Source: Dama dama (taxonomy: Eukaryota; Chordata; Mammalia; Artiodactyla; Cervidae). Taken from it: a stretch of 64,000 nt of DNA. The stretch lies in assembly GCF_033118175.1 (NCBI RefSeq), contig NC_083689.1, forward strand, positions 26,704,501-26,768,500, given 5' to 3'. Below the pieces are notes generated by a model. The model had not been told where the DNA came from. It saw only the letters and a list, made by a program, of their open reading frames with translations, and searched no databases. A program made the translations under genes and the position numbers. Below are positions 10,471-22,089 of the stretch, in pieces; positions within the stretch are counted from its first letter, which is position 1, and each line of letters opens with the position of its first letter.

Positions 10471-11737
10471 ATGATGCCTTTTAAATACTTCTATTGGCCA
10501 AAACAAGCTACATGCTCAATCCCAACATCACTAGGATAAGAAAATATACTCCAATCACAGAGGGAGGTGTCACTGAACAGTACTGTGGCCAGAGATGAAG
10601 AGGTAAAGTCCTCTTGGGAACTGGTAGCAGCCAGAGCAGGAATGGGAGAGATGCTAAGTGAAGAAATGGAAGAATAATCCAGTCTACCATAGCATAATGT
10701 ACTGGAAGAAATTAGAGTTTTTATAAAAGTATGTTATTTGTAGTCATGTCTACCATGGATGAAGCTCACAACAAATTCTTTCATATTCTTTAAAATTCCT
10801 TTAAGTGATTACATTTTTGAGAGGAACCAAATGTAATCCAGAACAATTTTTTTTTTTTTTTTTTTAGGAGAGAACTGATAAGAAAGACAAAGAAATTGAT
10901 TGATGAAAATTGACTGCGAGCAGTATTTTTAAAGGAATCTCATTTAGAGAAGTAGATAAAATGTTTATAACTCATAAAAAAAAAAGATGTAACGGGTGAA
11001 GCTGGATGAATACCAAATAGCTTAAAAATTTCAATTCAATAGAACTTCAACTAACAAGATATGATCATCACTAAGCTCTGTTTGTTGTGTATATATAAAA
11101 TGGATATTTTTTAATGCTGTGCCACCTGCTTATTAATAAAGTGTCATGACTCTCTACCAAGATATTGTGATAAGATATCATTCACAAAAACTATTCTTTT
11201 ATGATACTTTAAGAAGTTAATTCAATAGGGAAAAAGCTTAAGAGTTTTTCTTTTCTTTTCTTTTTGTATTTGTTTTTGTCAATATTGTTGGTGAGCTTAC
11301 AAGGACATTTCAATGATGAGACTTACTTTTATTTCAAAATAAACTATTCTAACTTATGACACTCTAAATTTCATAATGTAGGAGCTCTTCTAAATAATAT
11401 GATTTAAATTGACAAGCAACATAACTTCTGCTACAATCACAGCTGCACAATATACTTTTGCTAAGTAAATGTATTTATCATTGAACTGTCAAAAATTGGA
11501 ATTTAATTTATTGTTCCCTCTTGCTGGAGGAAAAAATCTGAGTTTCTCCTCTGAAGTCAATTAGTACTTCATTTGTAACTACTTGCTTAGAATATGTTAA
11601 CACCAAAAAAATAATTAAGTATGTTTTCATCATTTGACAAAATATTTCTCTTAAAAATTAAAAAATAAAAGGGCTACTCTCCTATCATTGCTAGATGAAG
11701 TAACAAATATTAAGGAGATGAATGTTAAATTGTTTTT
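10471..11737. other. unassigned AT-rich DNA
   Basis: It contains a T-run at about 10849-10866, an A-run at 10977-10985 and a TC-rich stretch near 11246-11270. No gene or repeat family recognised. Confidence 0.45.
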
Positions 11738-12470
11738 TAGTCAAAACATGGAAGCAACCTAAGTGTCCATCAACAGATGAATGGATAAAGAAGATACGGT
11801 ACATATACATGATGGAATTTTACTCAGCCATAAAAAGAATGAAATAGTACTATTTGCAGCAACATGGATGGACCTAGAGATTATCATATTAAGTGAAGTA
11901 AGTCAGATAAATATCATATGATATCACTTCTATGTGGAATCTAATAAAAAGGATATAAATGAATTTACTTCCAAAACAGGAGTAGACTCATAGACATAGA
12001 ATACAAATTTATGGTTACCAAAGTGAAAAGGGGGCGTGTGGGTTGGGGAGAGAGAAAAATTAGGAGTTTGGGATTAACATGTACATACTACTATATAAAA
12101 AAACAGAAAAACCACAAGGATCTAATATATTGCACAAGGAATTATATTTAAAATGTATAATATGCATTTAATAATGTATAATGGAAAATAATCTGAAAAT
12201 AATATATATACATGTATGTATGTACAGGGCTTCCTTGCTAATGCAGGAGATGCAGGTTCAGTCCCTGGGTGGGGAAGATCCCCTGGAGAAGGAAATGGCA
12301 ACACACTTCAGTTTTCTTGCCTGGAGAATTCCATGGATAGAGGAGCCTGGCAGACGACATGACTTAGCGATTAAACAACAACAACATGTATGTATAACTG
12401 AATTACTTTGCTGTATATCTGAAACCAACACAACACTGTAAATCAACTATGCTTCAGTATAAAAATGGTT
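11738..12470 (+). mobile_element. artiodactyl L1 3' end, split by a SINE
   Basis: It starts in ORF2 C-terminal sequence (AACATGGAAGCAACCTAAGT, then ACTCAGCCATAAAAAGAATG) and continues through the 3' UTR to CATCTGAAACC-type sequence (TATATCTGAAACCAACACAAC at 12414). A Bov-tA at 12227-12384 interrupts it. Confidence 0.85.
12227..12384 (+). mobile_element. Bov-tA SINE nested in an L1
   Basis: GGGCTTCCTTGCTAATGCAGGAG to the (CAA)n end at 12370-12384. CATGTATGTAT at 12211-12221 and 12385-12395 is the target duplication inside the L1 3' UTR. An internal deletion near the head removed part of the tRNA-like region. Confidence 0.88.
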
Positions 12471-12805
12471 AAAAATTGTTTGTTTTTGATGCTCCAATTA
12501 TGTCACATTTTTAGGGCTTCAGACTGTAGTGAAGAATATATGTAGTGAAAGTCATTCAGCCTTTTCCACATAGAGAATACACTGAATTTTAAGAACTGAA
12601 TCATTAAAAAATTACCATGCTTCCAGATTTTTTTAATGATTTAATTAATAATTTCATTTATGATAATTCCCTTCAGCTTTCTAAAAAATTTTTTATTGAT
12701 ACATACTTACAGATTTGATTTACGGAGGAACTCAGGCTAAAAAAGATCACAGTGAAGGTCACTTATGAACAACAACAAATCAAGGTTTTCTGTCTTTTTC
12801 AGTAG
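12471..12805. other. unassigned AT-rich DNA
   Basis: No coding signal or repeat family recognised between the two L1 3' ends. Confidence 0.4.
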
Positions 12806-12981
12806 CCAGTTCATCACCATCACAGTGCTCCGGGACAACCCAGAGGGACAGGGTGGGGAGGGAGGTGTTTGGGATGAGGGGGGACATATGTACGCCTGTG
12901 GCCAATTCACACTGATGTACGGCAAAAACAATCAAATATTATAAAGTAATTATCCACCAATTAAATAAATGAAAAAAAAAA
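12806..12981 (+). mobile_element. short 5'-truncated L1 3' end
   Basis: GTGCTCCGGGACAACCCAGAGGG...GGGGAGGGAGGTG and an AATTCACACTGATGTACGGC-like part correspond to the 3' UTR seen at 32865-32985, ending in an A-tail at 12972-12982. Confidence 0.6.
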
Positions 12982-14140
12982 AGCAATCTCTCTGAAGCCT
13001 AGTCTGTAGACACCGAAACTACTGCCTTTGAGGAAGGCAAACAAAACCACCTCTCTGTGCCCTCCATGATACCTGGTAGTTTTCATTTGGTAATTTTTTG
13101 TCCTCACAAAATGGGACACTCTCAATTTTGAGGAATAATTAATATGATTACAGAGCTTATTAGGAATATTTTTACATTTGGTACATTAATTCTAAAGAAT
13201 TCCAAAATATGCAGACCATTTCTGTTTATATTTTATAGGTAACTGGAATATAATGTTTTGTAAGATTTGTTGAATAAAATAATAAAAACAGTACTAAAGA
13301 CAACTAGTCTCAAAATTTTAAATAAAGTTTCAACATTCAAAGAATATGGATTTTTACAATGGTTTTAATGTTGGTATAATATGAATAGAAAATAAATGGT
13401 AGCTTGCTATCTATGACACCAATCATGAAACCCTTTTTCTAAAATAAAAACTATCATTTCTCATACATCATCCTATCCAAATCAACAGAAAATTATCCTA
13501 ATGATTAAAGTGGCTTAAATGTTTAGCAGTACACCCATTTTGTTGTTGTTGTTCACAAAATTAAAATCTCAACATGTTCTTTACTTCATGGACACCTAAC
13601 AGTGGAAAACACAGACTTAACGAGCCACAGCTGCTTCACTGTCCACCAACTATGGGGTTTAATTATTATCCTCTTCATTGATGATTTTAGTATAATTACT
13701 TCTAGTTTTTTAATCTATAAACATCTTTATGGAGCAGATATAATATTGTGCACAAAAAGAGCTATCGTTGCTTTTGAAATTTAAATTTAGAATACAAATA
13801 TTCTCATTATTAACAACTTTTACAAGTCATCTTTTAGTTTGTTTACTAAATCCTACATATCAACTTCCTAATTATTATTTACTAGGTTACTCCCATTTTA
13901 AGTCATTATATATAGTACTTAGATGCACATATCTACATATATTAGGGTTTTAGGCATTTCAGATAGTTTTCTTAGGCTGTGTTTCATAAGTGAAATTATT
14001 GGGCCAAAAAACAAGGGAAATTTTCAGACATTATGTTCAAATTCCCAAATTACCTTCCAAATGAATTTATGACCGGTAATTCTTCCACCAGTTTTACATT
14101 TGAGTGACAGCCTCATGTCCATCTCATTAGCATTTGAAAG
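12982..14140. other. unassigned AT-rich DNA
   Basis: Strongly AT-rich with a short (GTT)n at about 13541-13553. ORFs of 60-61 codons show no domain. No repeat family recognised. Confidence 0.45.
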
Positions 14141-14349
14141 TAAAAGTGTTAGTCACGCAGTAGTGTCTGACTCTTTGCGACCCCACTAACTGTAGCCCAC
14201 CAGGATCCTCTGTCCATCGGATTCTCTGGCAAGAATACTGGAGTGGGTTGCCATTCCCTTTTCCAGGGGATCGTCCCAATCCAGGGATTGAACCTAGGTC
14301 TCCTGCACTGCAGGCAGATTCTTTACTGTCTGAGCCACCTGGGAAGCCT
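14141..14349 (-). mobile_element. Bov-tA SINE
   Basis: Nearly complete on the minus strand: tRNA-like head (complement of CTGAGCCACCTGGGAAGCC at 14331-14349), body and BovB-like tail. No clear target duplication was found. Confidence 0.9.
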
Positions 14350-14535
14350 TAGTTTCACTCTAAAGGAGACTGTGTTAATCTGAAAGATGAGAAATGGCAT
14401 TATTATTGCTTTAATCTATATTTCTTTCATCACTAATGAGGTTAATTTATCTTAATGATTATTTATATATGGTAAATGTTCTATCTCTGATTATCTAATT
14501 TGCAAAAAAGATTTCTTGAAATTAAAATATTCTAT

Positions 14536-14880
14536 CCAAAAATGATACAAATGAACTTATTTACAAAACAGAAACAGATTCACTGACTTAGAGAAAGAAC
14601 TTCTAGCAACCAAGGGGGAAAGCTAGGGGGTAGGGCTAGACTGGGAGTTTGCAATTGACATGTACACAGTACTATACTTAAAACAGATAATCAACAAAGA
14701 CCTATTGTATAGCACAGGGAACCCTGCTCAACATTCTGTAATAACCTAAATGGGAAAAGAATCTGAATAAGAATAGATATGTGTACATGTATAACTGAAT
14801 CACTGTGCTGTGCATCTGAAACTAACACAACATTGTTAATAGACTATATTCCAACATGAAATTTTTTTAAGTAAAAAAAT
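14536..14880 (+). mobile_element. artiodactyl L1 3' UTR, 5'-truncated
   Basis: AAACAGAAACAGATTCACTGAC, then CCTATTGTATAGCACAGGGA, then TGCATCTGAAACTAACACAAC and a tail rich in A and T. Same family as the copy at 11738. Confidence 0.85.
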
Positions 14881-14942
14881 TTAAAATATTCTACTTCCCA
14901 TTAAGTTGTCTTTTCATCTGGAATAAGAAATCTCACTTCCTT

Positions 14943-15013
14943 CTACTTAGTAAAAATCAAGGCTTCTCTGGTAGCTCAGGCAGTAAGGCGTTCTACCTAC
15001 TTAGTAAAAATCA
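14943..15013 (+). repeat. tailless SINE head insertion (37 bp) with 17-bp target duplication
   Basis: CTACTTAGTAAAAATCA is duplicated exactly at 14943-14959 and 14997-15013. Between the copies, 14960-14996 matches only the 5' tRNA-like head of a Bov-tA/CHR SINE (GGCTTCTCTGGTAGCTCAGG...). The body and the A-tail are absent. Ordinary 5' truncation cannot give this, since the 5' part is what remains. Confidence 0.8.
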
Positions 15014-15392
15014 GGCAGTGAAATATTTACCATGTGCCACTATTACCCTGGAAACTGGCCCTGGCCCTTCTGTGACTGCTCCTTTCTCTATAAGGCAAGG
15101 AGTCCATGGGCCCAAGAGGACATGCTACCTAAGTCTGTGTGCCTCACTATCTCTGTCCAGATGCCCAGGCCCTGGAATTTCTTCTGCGCATGGATCTAAG
15201 TCTATGCCAGGGATTGTGCAGGCCCAGGCCACAGGCTTATCCTAAAACTGCCACTGTTAGGACCAAGTCCTTCATGGACTCTTCCAAATCTCCTCTTGAG
15301 TATGTTGTTTCTCAACTCATTCACAAAATTGATCCCCAGAGCTTTATATTTATGTTCAGCTGGTTGCAGGACCAAGTTACTAGACACAAGGG
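15014..15392. other. unassigned DNA
   Basis: More GC-rich than its surroundings. Overlapping 75- and 99-codon ORFs without recognised domains. No repeat family assigned. Confidence 0.4.
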
Positions 15393-15570
15393 AATTGGAG
15401 TCAGTACTGATTTGAATTCTGGCTCTGCTTCTTATTAGCTTGAAGACTTTAAATAAGTGGCTTAATGTCTACAAGTAATATAGGATTAGGATTACAGAAG
15501 AATTATTTAATGTATAAAGCATTTGGCATATAAAGTCACATGGTAAATTATGGTCTTCATTATAAAAGAA
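15393..15570 (+). mobile_element. MIR SINE
   Basis: TTTGAATTCTGGCTCTGCTTC then TTATTAGCTTGAAGAC and TAAATAAGTGGCTTAATGTC follow the MIR core in order. Confidence 0.7.
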
Positions 15571-15779
15571 TAAAAAAACCAAGTATTAGGAAAATTATGC
15601 ATTCTCTTCATCTTCTGAGTATGTATTCAGGCAGAATATGAACTTATGTGTAGGTGTGTGTGTGTCTGTGTTTACACATGTGGTCACAGAGACGTAACTA
15701 AAACCTGAATGTTAATGATTGACTGAATTTGGCTTGAAAGATCAAAAGTAGTGAAAACATATTCAGTCTACTTTGCATG

Positions 15780-15930
15780 AAATCACAGCATGATAACGAG
15801 CATCAAACTCAGTATCAGAAAGTCTTATATTCACACTGGACTCAGGCAAGTAACCACTCCGAACTTCAATTTGCTTATCTATAAAGTGACAATAACAGCC
15901 TTTCTCTGCCCATATAAAAGTATGAATTTA
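15780..15930 (+). mobile_element. MIR SINE
   Basis: ACTCAGGCAAGTAACCACTC then CTTCAATTTGCTTATCTATAAAG matches the MIR core order (GGGCAAGTTACTTAACC..CTCAGTTTCCTCATCTGTAAA-like). Confidence 0.7.
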
Positions 15931-16219
15931 TATACATTTGGGCTTACTTATTTTATATCTATATGAATTTAGAGATATAAACTGTAAACTTTTATCCGCC
16001 TTTAATATTAGTAGCAAGTACCTACAGTAGTTATATAGTGATTACAGAGTAGTGTCTATAGCTACAGATGTCTGCAGTGATTACAGATAGTGTCACCTCT
16101 AGCAGATCCCGTGGTTGGTTTATATTCACTACTCTAATGAGAATATTTTAACTCAAAAGCTAGCTATATTCACTGGCTTCCCTGATGTCTTGTTGAATTA
16201 GCATTAAAAATTAAATGGA

Positions 16220-16415
16220 GGGACTCCCCTGATGGTCCAATGGCTAAGACTCCATGTCTCCAATGCAGGGGGTGTAGGATCAATCCCTGGCCAGGGAACT
16301 AGATGCCACATACCACAACTAAGAGTTCGCATGATGCAATTAAAGATCCCAAGTGGTGCAATTAAGATTCAGCACAGCTAAATAAACAAAATAAATACAT
16401 AAATATTTAAAAAAA
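16220..16415 (+). mobile_element. CHR-type SINE, shortened
   Basis: GGGACTCCCCTGATGGTCCAATGG head, a CAGGGAACTAGATGCC body and an (AAATA)n tail, with AAATGGA present on both sides as a likely short duplication. Confidence 0.75.
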
Positions 16416-16556
16416 TAAATGGAAAATAAATGCATTCAATGAGACAAGGAGGGATCAAGTCAGCCTGAAAACCTTTAACTGTGGGCACAGGAAATGAATT
16501 CAACTCAATCCAATCATCCAGACAGGAAAATAAATGTAACAGGGCTCATTATTTGT

Positions 16557-16583
16557 ATGTGTGTATATGTGTGTGTGTGTGTG

Positions 16584-16618
<35 letters not shown>
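16557..16618. repeat. (TG)n(GA)n microsatellite
   Basis: A TG-rich run to about 16583 followed by an uninterrupted GA run to 16617. It explains the repetitive ORFs on both strands here. Confidence 0.95.
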
Positions 16619-17057
16619 CAGGCTGCATGCCATTGTAGAAATAGTGAGAAATTAGGCATATGATTCATTCTGTGTTGAAAAAATAAAAAATCTATGGACT
16701 TCAGAAACATGAACAGAGCAACAGGTAGAAACAAACTGTAGAGGGATAAGTAAAAATTGTTACTATCCAAACTTAATACTAACTCTCTTGTTTTCTTTAG
16801 TATATTCAATTTTCTCTGTGTCTTCTCTTGATGCTCTACAGAACCCTTTGTATCTGAAGCTGATTTTTTTTCCATTCTGGAAAATTTACTTCCATTATTT
16901 CTTCAAATATTTTCTTCTCTCCAGTATTACTTTTTTTTTCTTCCTTCTGAAGCCTCCATTGTATCCTCTATTCCAATTCTTCATACCTCTTTAGCCTTTT
17001 CTTTTACATTTTTCAACTATTGATTATTTTCTAATGACTTCTGGTGCTTTCACATTG
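16619..17057. other. unassigned DNA, pyrimidine-rich at 16850-17035
   Basis: A T/C-rich stretch with TTTCTTCCTTCTGAAGCC-like sequence that could be part of an old minus-strand L1. No confident family or gene. Confidence 0.4.
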
Positions 17058-17405
17058 TGGTGCTAGAGAAAACTCTTGAGAGTCCCTTGGACAGCAAGGA
17101 GATCAAACCTGTCAATCCTAAGGGAAATCAACCCTGAATATTCATTGGAAGGACTGATGGAGAAGCTGAAGTCCAATACTTTGGCCACCTGATGCAAAGA
17201 GCTGAGTTACTGGAAAAGACGCTGATGCTATGAAAGATTGAAGGCAGGAGGAGAAGGAGTCCACAGAGAATGAGATAGTGGATGGCATCACCGACTCAAT
17301 GGACATGAGTTTGAGCAAGCTCCAGGAGACAGTGGAGGACAGGAAGCCTGATATGCTCTAGTCCACGGGGTCACAAAGAGTTGGAGATAGACTTAGAGAC
17401 TAGAT
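17058..17405 (+). mobile_element. BovB LINE 3' end
   Basis: Truncated 5' piece of the BovB C-terminal coding region (CTCTTGAGAGTCCCTTGGAC, TACTTTGGCCACCTGATGC, GGATGGCATCACCGACTCAA) ending in the BovB 3' tail near 17390. The reading frame is broken. Confidence 0.9.
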
Positions 17406-18212
17406 AACAACAAATGATTTCTGGAGGGTTGCTGAAGTTGATTTTCCAATTCAACTAAATTGTTCTTCAGCTACATCCACCACATACATTCATCCCATAC
17501 AGTAGGTTCCATACTTCAAATAATTTTTCATACCTAAATTTTCTACTTGGTTACTCCTTATAATTCTAGTTGTGTTTTACACTGCTATTGTCATCCTTTA
17601 TCTCTTTAAAATTAGTATGGCTATTTTAATTTATTGGCTCATGTATTAGAACAGATTATGATGTAGTAGTAAAAAATCCCAACTCCAGTGGTTTAACTCA
17701 AGCAAAGTCCATTACAAGCTCCAACAGTGCTTCAGGACAACAGCATGAGGTGTTTCAGAAACCCAGAGGGATGGAGGCTCGACCACCATGTAGTTGTACT
17801 GTCTAGAGCATGCAATCCATTTGGCCAACACAGCAGGGGAAAAGAGCTCTGGAGAATTTTGAAATGGCAATTAAAACCTTCATACAGAAGTAATAAATCA
17901 TAACTCTGACTTATAAAGAAATAGCCCAGGACTGGTCACATGATCCTGCCTAACTGTAAAGGGGGAAATGGTCAATTATTCTATTTACCTGGAGAGAAGT
18001 TGATATGGATGAACATTACACACCATTAGAGTCCTTCTGTTCCAGTGTATATGTTTCAGATTACATATACTATTCTATTCATTGCTTTCCTTTTGAGGCA
18101 GTTGAACTTGTCAGGTAAAAAGGAAGGGTCATTATTGTAATGCTTAACAATGTGTCCATTTGACTAGGCCACAGTACCCAGATATTTGGTCAAACATTAT
18201 TCTAGAGGTTTC
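17406..18212. other. unassigned DNA with a possible ancient repeat at 17640-17990
   Basis: Phrases such as CCAGTGGTTTAACTCAAGCAA and ACTGGTCACATGATCC suggest the same unassigned old repeat as at 4630-4940. No coding signal. It is the spacer between two tail-to-tail BovB copies. Confidence 0.4.
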
Positions 18213-18278
18213 TCAGTTCAGTTCAGTTCAGTCGCTCAGTCGTGTCTGACTCTTTCTGATCCCATGGACTGCAGCACA

Positions 18279-19624
18279 CTAGGCTTCCCTGTCCATCACC
18301 AACTCCAGGAGCTTGCTCAAACTCATGTCCGTTGAGTTGGTGATGCCATCCAACCATCTCATCCTTTGTCGTCCCCTTCTCCTCTTGCCTTCAGTCTTTC
18401 TCAGCATCAGGGTGTTTTCCAATGAGTCAGTTCTTCCCCTCAGGTGGCCAAAGTATTGGAGTTTCAGCTTCAGCATCAGTCCTTCCAATGAATATTCAGG
18501 ACTGATTTCCTTTAGGACTGACTGCTTTGATCTCCTTGCAGCCCAAGGGACTCTCAAGAGTCTTCTCCAACACCACAGTTCAAAAGAATCAATTCTCCAG
18601 CGCTCAGCTTTCTTTATAGTCCAACTCTCACATCCATACATGACTACTGGAAAAACCATAGCTTTGACTAGGTGGACCTTTGTTGGCAAAGTAATGTCTC
18701 TGTTTTTTAATATGCTGTCTAGGTTGGTCATAGCTTTTCTTCCAAGGAGCAAGTGTCTTTTAATTTCATGGCTGCAGTCACCATTTGCAGTGATTTCGGA
18801 GCCCAAGAAAATAGTCTGTCAACTGTTTCCATTGTTTCCCCATCTATTTGCCATGAAGTGATGGGATCAGATGCCATGATCTTAGTTTTCTGAATGTTGA
18901 GTTTTAAGCCAACGTTTTCACTCTCCTCTTTCACTTTCATCAAGAGGCTCTTTAGTTCCTCTTCACTTTCTGCCGTAAGAGTGGTGTCATCTACATATCT
19001 GAGGTTATTGATATTTCTCCCAGCAATCTTGATTCCAGCTTGTGCTTCATCCATTCTGGCATTCACATGATATACTCTGCATATAAGTTAAATAAGCATG
19101 GTGACTATATACAGCCTTGATGTACTCCTTTTTTTTTTTTTTTCCTTGATGTACTCCTTTCCAAATTTGGAACCAGTCTGTTGTTCCATGTCCAGTTCTA
19201 ACTATTGCTTCTTGACCTGCATACAGATTTCTCAGGAGGCAGGTCAGGTGGTCTGGTATTCCTATCTCTTTAAGAATTTTCCACAGTTTGTTGTGATCCA
19301 TGCTGTCAAAGGCTTTGGAGTAGTCGATAAAGCAGATGTTTTTTGGAACTTTCTTGCTTTTTCGATGATCCAGTGGATGTCGGCAATTTGATCTCTGGTT
19401 CCTCTGCCTTTTCTAAAACCAGTTTGAAGATCTGGAAGTTCAGGGTTCACGTATTGTTGAAGCCTGGCTTGGAGAATTTTCAGCATTACTTTACTAGTGT
19501 GTGAGATGAGTGCAATTGTGCTGTAGTTTGAGCATTCTTTGGCATTGCCTTTCTTAGGGATTGGAATGAAACTGACCTTTTCCAGTCCTGTGGCCACTGC
19601 TGAGTTTTCCAAATTTGCTGGCAT
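18279..19624 (-). pseudogene. BovB ORF2 remnant: reverse transcriptase and C-terminal region
   Basis: Coding sequence runs on the minus strand through overlapping frames 19624-19262, 19301-19047, 19066-18728 and 18806-18279, so there are at least three frame disruptions. RT features are visible: the GFRKGRGTRDQI segment upstream, the WFQIWKGVHQG region, and the catalytic box reading YVDDTTL near 18985-18995. The C-terminal ESWTIKKAE and LLRVPW parts follow. RTE-type ORF2 primes reverse transcription at nicked genomic DNA. No endonuclease domain remains. Non-functional. Confidence 0.88.
19115..19160 (-). repeat. poly(A)-only insertion with 17-bp target duplication
   Basis: CCTTGATGTACTCCTTT is present exactly at 19115-19131 and 19144-19160, separated by twelve T residues (19132-19143). 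The flanking sequence is a BovB copy, in which the duplicated segment normally occurs once, so the T-run plus one copy is an insertion. It lies on the minus strand as poly(A). Confidence 0.75.
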
Positions 19625-19977
19625 ATTGAATGCAGCACTTTCACAGCATCATCTTTCAGGATTTGAAATAGTTCAACTGGAATTCCATCACCTCTACTAG
19701 CTTTGTTTGTAGTGATGCTTCCTATGGATCACGTGACTTCACATTCTGATGTCTGGCTCTAGGTGAGCGATCACACCATCGTGGTTATCTGGGTCATGAA
19801 GATCTTTTTTGTATAGTTCTTCTGAGTATTTTTGCCACTTCTTAACATCTTCTGCCTAGGTCCATACCATTTCTATCCTTTATTGTGCCCGTCTCTGCAT
19901 GAAATGTTCTCTTGGTATTTCTAATTTTCTTGAAGAGATCTCTAATCTTTCTCATTCTATTGTTTTCCTCTAAGGAA

Positions 19978-20330
19978 ATTTTTAAGATGAGGTTAACATT
20001 TAAATCAGTAGACTTTGCATAAAATAGATTAAAATGTGGGTGGACCTCATCCAATCAGCTGAAGGTCTTTTTATAAAAAGACTGACCTCCCTATAGGAAG
20101 ATGGAATTCCATCAGCAGACAGCCTCTGAACTCAAAGTGCAACATCAGCTCTTCTCTGGGTCTTCAGGCTACTCTGAAGATTAGGCACTGGCTTCCACCA
20201 TCAAGTGAGTTAATTCCTTAAAACAAATCCAACTCTTTCTTCTCTCTCTCACCCTTCTCTCCCGCTCTCCATATATACTTATCTCCTATGGATTTTGCTT
20301 CTCTGTTCAACCCTGACTAATACACCAATA
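19978..20330 (+). mobile_element. old MaLR/MLT1-like LTR 3' part, probable
   Basis: GTGGGTGGACCTCATCCAATC, CTGAAGGTCTTTTTATAAA, AGTGAGTTAATTCCTTAAAA and the end CAACCCTGACTAATAC follow the order of a widespread old mammalian LTR. The BovB insertion abuts its left end. Confidence 0.55.
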
Positions 20331-20508
20331 AAGCTTCAGTTGTGGACTCTCACTACCAAATGGTTGTATATTTTTGTACACCTTCAAAAGTAAGATATTT
20401 TATATGGAATCATCAGATAAGACTTCTGTCTCTTTCCTCTATTTCCATTTCTATTCTAAAACACATGAGTCACAATAACTCCTGAGAATAGTTAAGTTAT
20501 TACTAGCT

Positions 20509-20777
20509 GCTGCTGCTAAGTCACTTCAGTCGTGTCCGACTCTGTGCGACCCCACAGACGGCAGCCCACCAGGCTCCCCTGTCCCTGGGATTCTCCAGGC
20601 AAGAACACTGGAGTGGGTTGCCATTTCCTTTTCCAATGCATGAAAGTGAAAAGTGAAAGTGAAGTTGCTCAGTCATATTCGACTCGTAGCGACCCCATGG
20701 ACCGCAGCTTACCAGGCTCATCCACTCCTGGGATTTTCCAGGCAAGAGGACTGGAGTGGGGTGCCATTGCCTTCTCC
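20509..20777 (-). mobile_element. Bov-A2 SINE (dimeric)
   Basis: Two related monomers on the minus strand joined near 20635-20660 by the GTGAAAAGTGAAAGTGAAG linker, with (CTG)n at the tail. TATTACTAGCT is duplicated exactly at 20498-20508 and 20778-20788, an 11-bp target duplication. Confidence 0.95.
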
Positions 20778-20813
20778 TATTACTAGCTACACCTGTGTAA
20801 AAATAGTTCTGGG

Positions 20814-21090
20814 GGACTTCCCTGGTGGTCCAGTGGTTAATAATCTGCCTTGCGATGCAAGGCACACCATTCAATCCCTGGTCCAGGAAAATCCCACATG
20901 CCATAGGACAACTGAGCCTGTGAACCATGACTACTGAGACCACACACCCTAGAGACTGTGCTCTGCAATGAGAGAACCACTGCAGTGAGCAGCCCTTGCA
21001 CTGCAAGTTGTTACAACTATAAGAAGCCTGCACACAGTAATGGCGACCCAGCAAAGCCAAAAATAAATAAATAAATATTTTTTTAAAAAA
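20814..21090 (+). mobile_element. CHR-type tRNA-Glu SINE
   Basis: GGACTTCCCTGGTGGTCCAG head, CHR body and an (AAATA)n then A-rich tail. AGTTCTGGG before and AGCTTCTGGG after are a likely target duplication with a one-base indel. Confidence 0.88.
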
Positions 21091-21100
21091 AGCTTCTGGG

Positions 21101-21690
21101 AATACTAGTATAGTGCACTACGCCAACTTATCCTGTCTGTATCATGACGTGAAAAAGGTCGTGCTGTAATGTGAGAACATGCTTCAGTGTACAGTACTGA
21201 GCATATGAAGGAAGTGGTCTGAAGTACACAAATCTAGAAAATAATATGTGAAAAATGATTCCAATCATCAGATATGTAAGATTTTATGATAATTTGTTTT
21301 TCACTGACTGCCTGGTCAAAAATGGAAGCTCTCTGTTCTTACAAATAAATTTGAAAATTCAAAATACATAATCTCAAGTGCAGCATACTATTTATCTTTC
21401 TTGACACAATCATGCAAAATAGGATTAATCAGATGTGCTGTGACTGTAAAGCACAAAACTACTGCAGTATCAAAAACAAGTCAAGTTTGTGAAGCTGTAT
21501 GATTTATGTCCAGGTGTCAATAAGAAAATCAACATTTGAACAATCATATAGAAAAGGATAAAATATATTTGTTTTAAAGTACAATTATCTTTGATAATAC
21601 AATTGTTGACAAAGAGGTGAATGAAGAGAATAAACAAACACAAAAAAAAGGAAAACAGTTTTATGAGAATATGTCTCCTAGTTGTTGCTG
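21101..21690. other. unassigned AT-rich DNA
   Basis: No gene or repeat family recognised. Confidence 0.45.
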
Positions 21691-21857
21691 TTATTGTTGT
21701 TCTTTAGTCGCTAAGTCATGTCCGATTCTTATGTGACCCCGTGGACTGTAGCCTGCCAGGCTTCTCTGTACATGGGATTTCCCAGGCAAGAATACTGGAG
21801 TGGGCTGCCATTTCCTTCTCCAGGGGATCTTCTCAACCCAGGGACTGAATCCATGGT
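21691..21857 (-). mobile_element. Bov-tA SINE, truncated
   Basis: Minus-strand tail and body (GCCAGGCTTCTCTGTACATGG, GAATACTGGAGTGGGCTGCC); it stops at ATCCATGG without the tRNA-like head. Confidence 0.88.
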
Positions 21858-22089
21858 TAAATAATATAAAAAGTTTTTTGAGATTTAGTGATATTTGTCA
21901 GTTTTTAAATATGTGTACTTTATTGCTATTTCTTGTGTCAGCCTAAACAAATAATCATTTTCACACCTGATTTTGTGTATTTGTAATTTTGTTTTTCTTT
22001 TTGTAAGATATAAAATGGTATAATTTACAGGCCTCATAATCCTGGATCCACCCCTTCTTGGAAATCTCCATCATAGATTCCCCTGTAGT

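Larger units (their letters stand above)
18213..19977 (-). mobile_element. BovB LINE, 5'-truncated (about 1.75 kb)
   Basis: The (AGTTC)n 3' terminus at 18215-18232 is followed on the minus strand by C-terminal and reverse transcriptase coding sequence up to a truncation near 19977. A poly(T) insertion with a 17-bp duplication splits it at 19115-19160. Confidence 0.93.

Noticed and set aside
12227..12384. possible tRNA gene signal in SINE heads
   Set aside because: The tRNA-like box A/box B resemblance belongs to SINE promoters; no cloverleaf with a proper anticodon arm was found.
16481..16875. ORFs on both strands over the TG/GA microsatellite
   Set aside because: They translate simple repeats into alternating dipeptides.
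18313..18861. 182-codon plus-strand ORF
   Set aside because: Antisense shadow of the BovB C-terminal coding region; the same shadow appears at the other minus-strand BovB copies.
20521..21060. 179-codon minus-strand ORF
   Set aside because: It spans a CHR SINE and a Bov-A2 SINE; it is not a gene.
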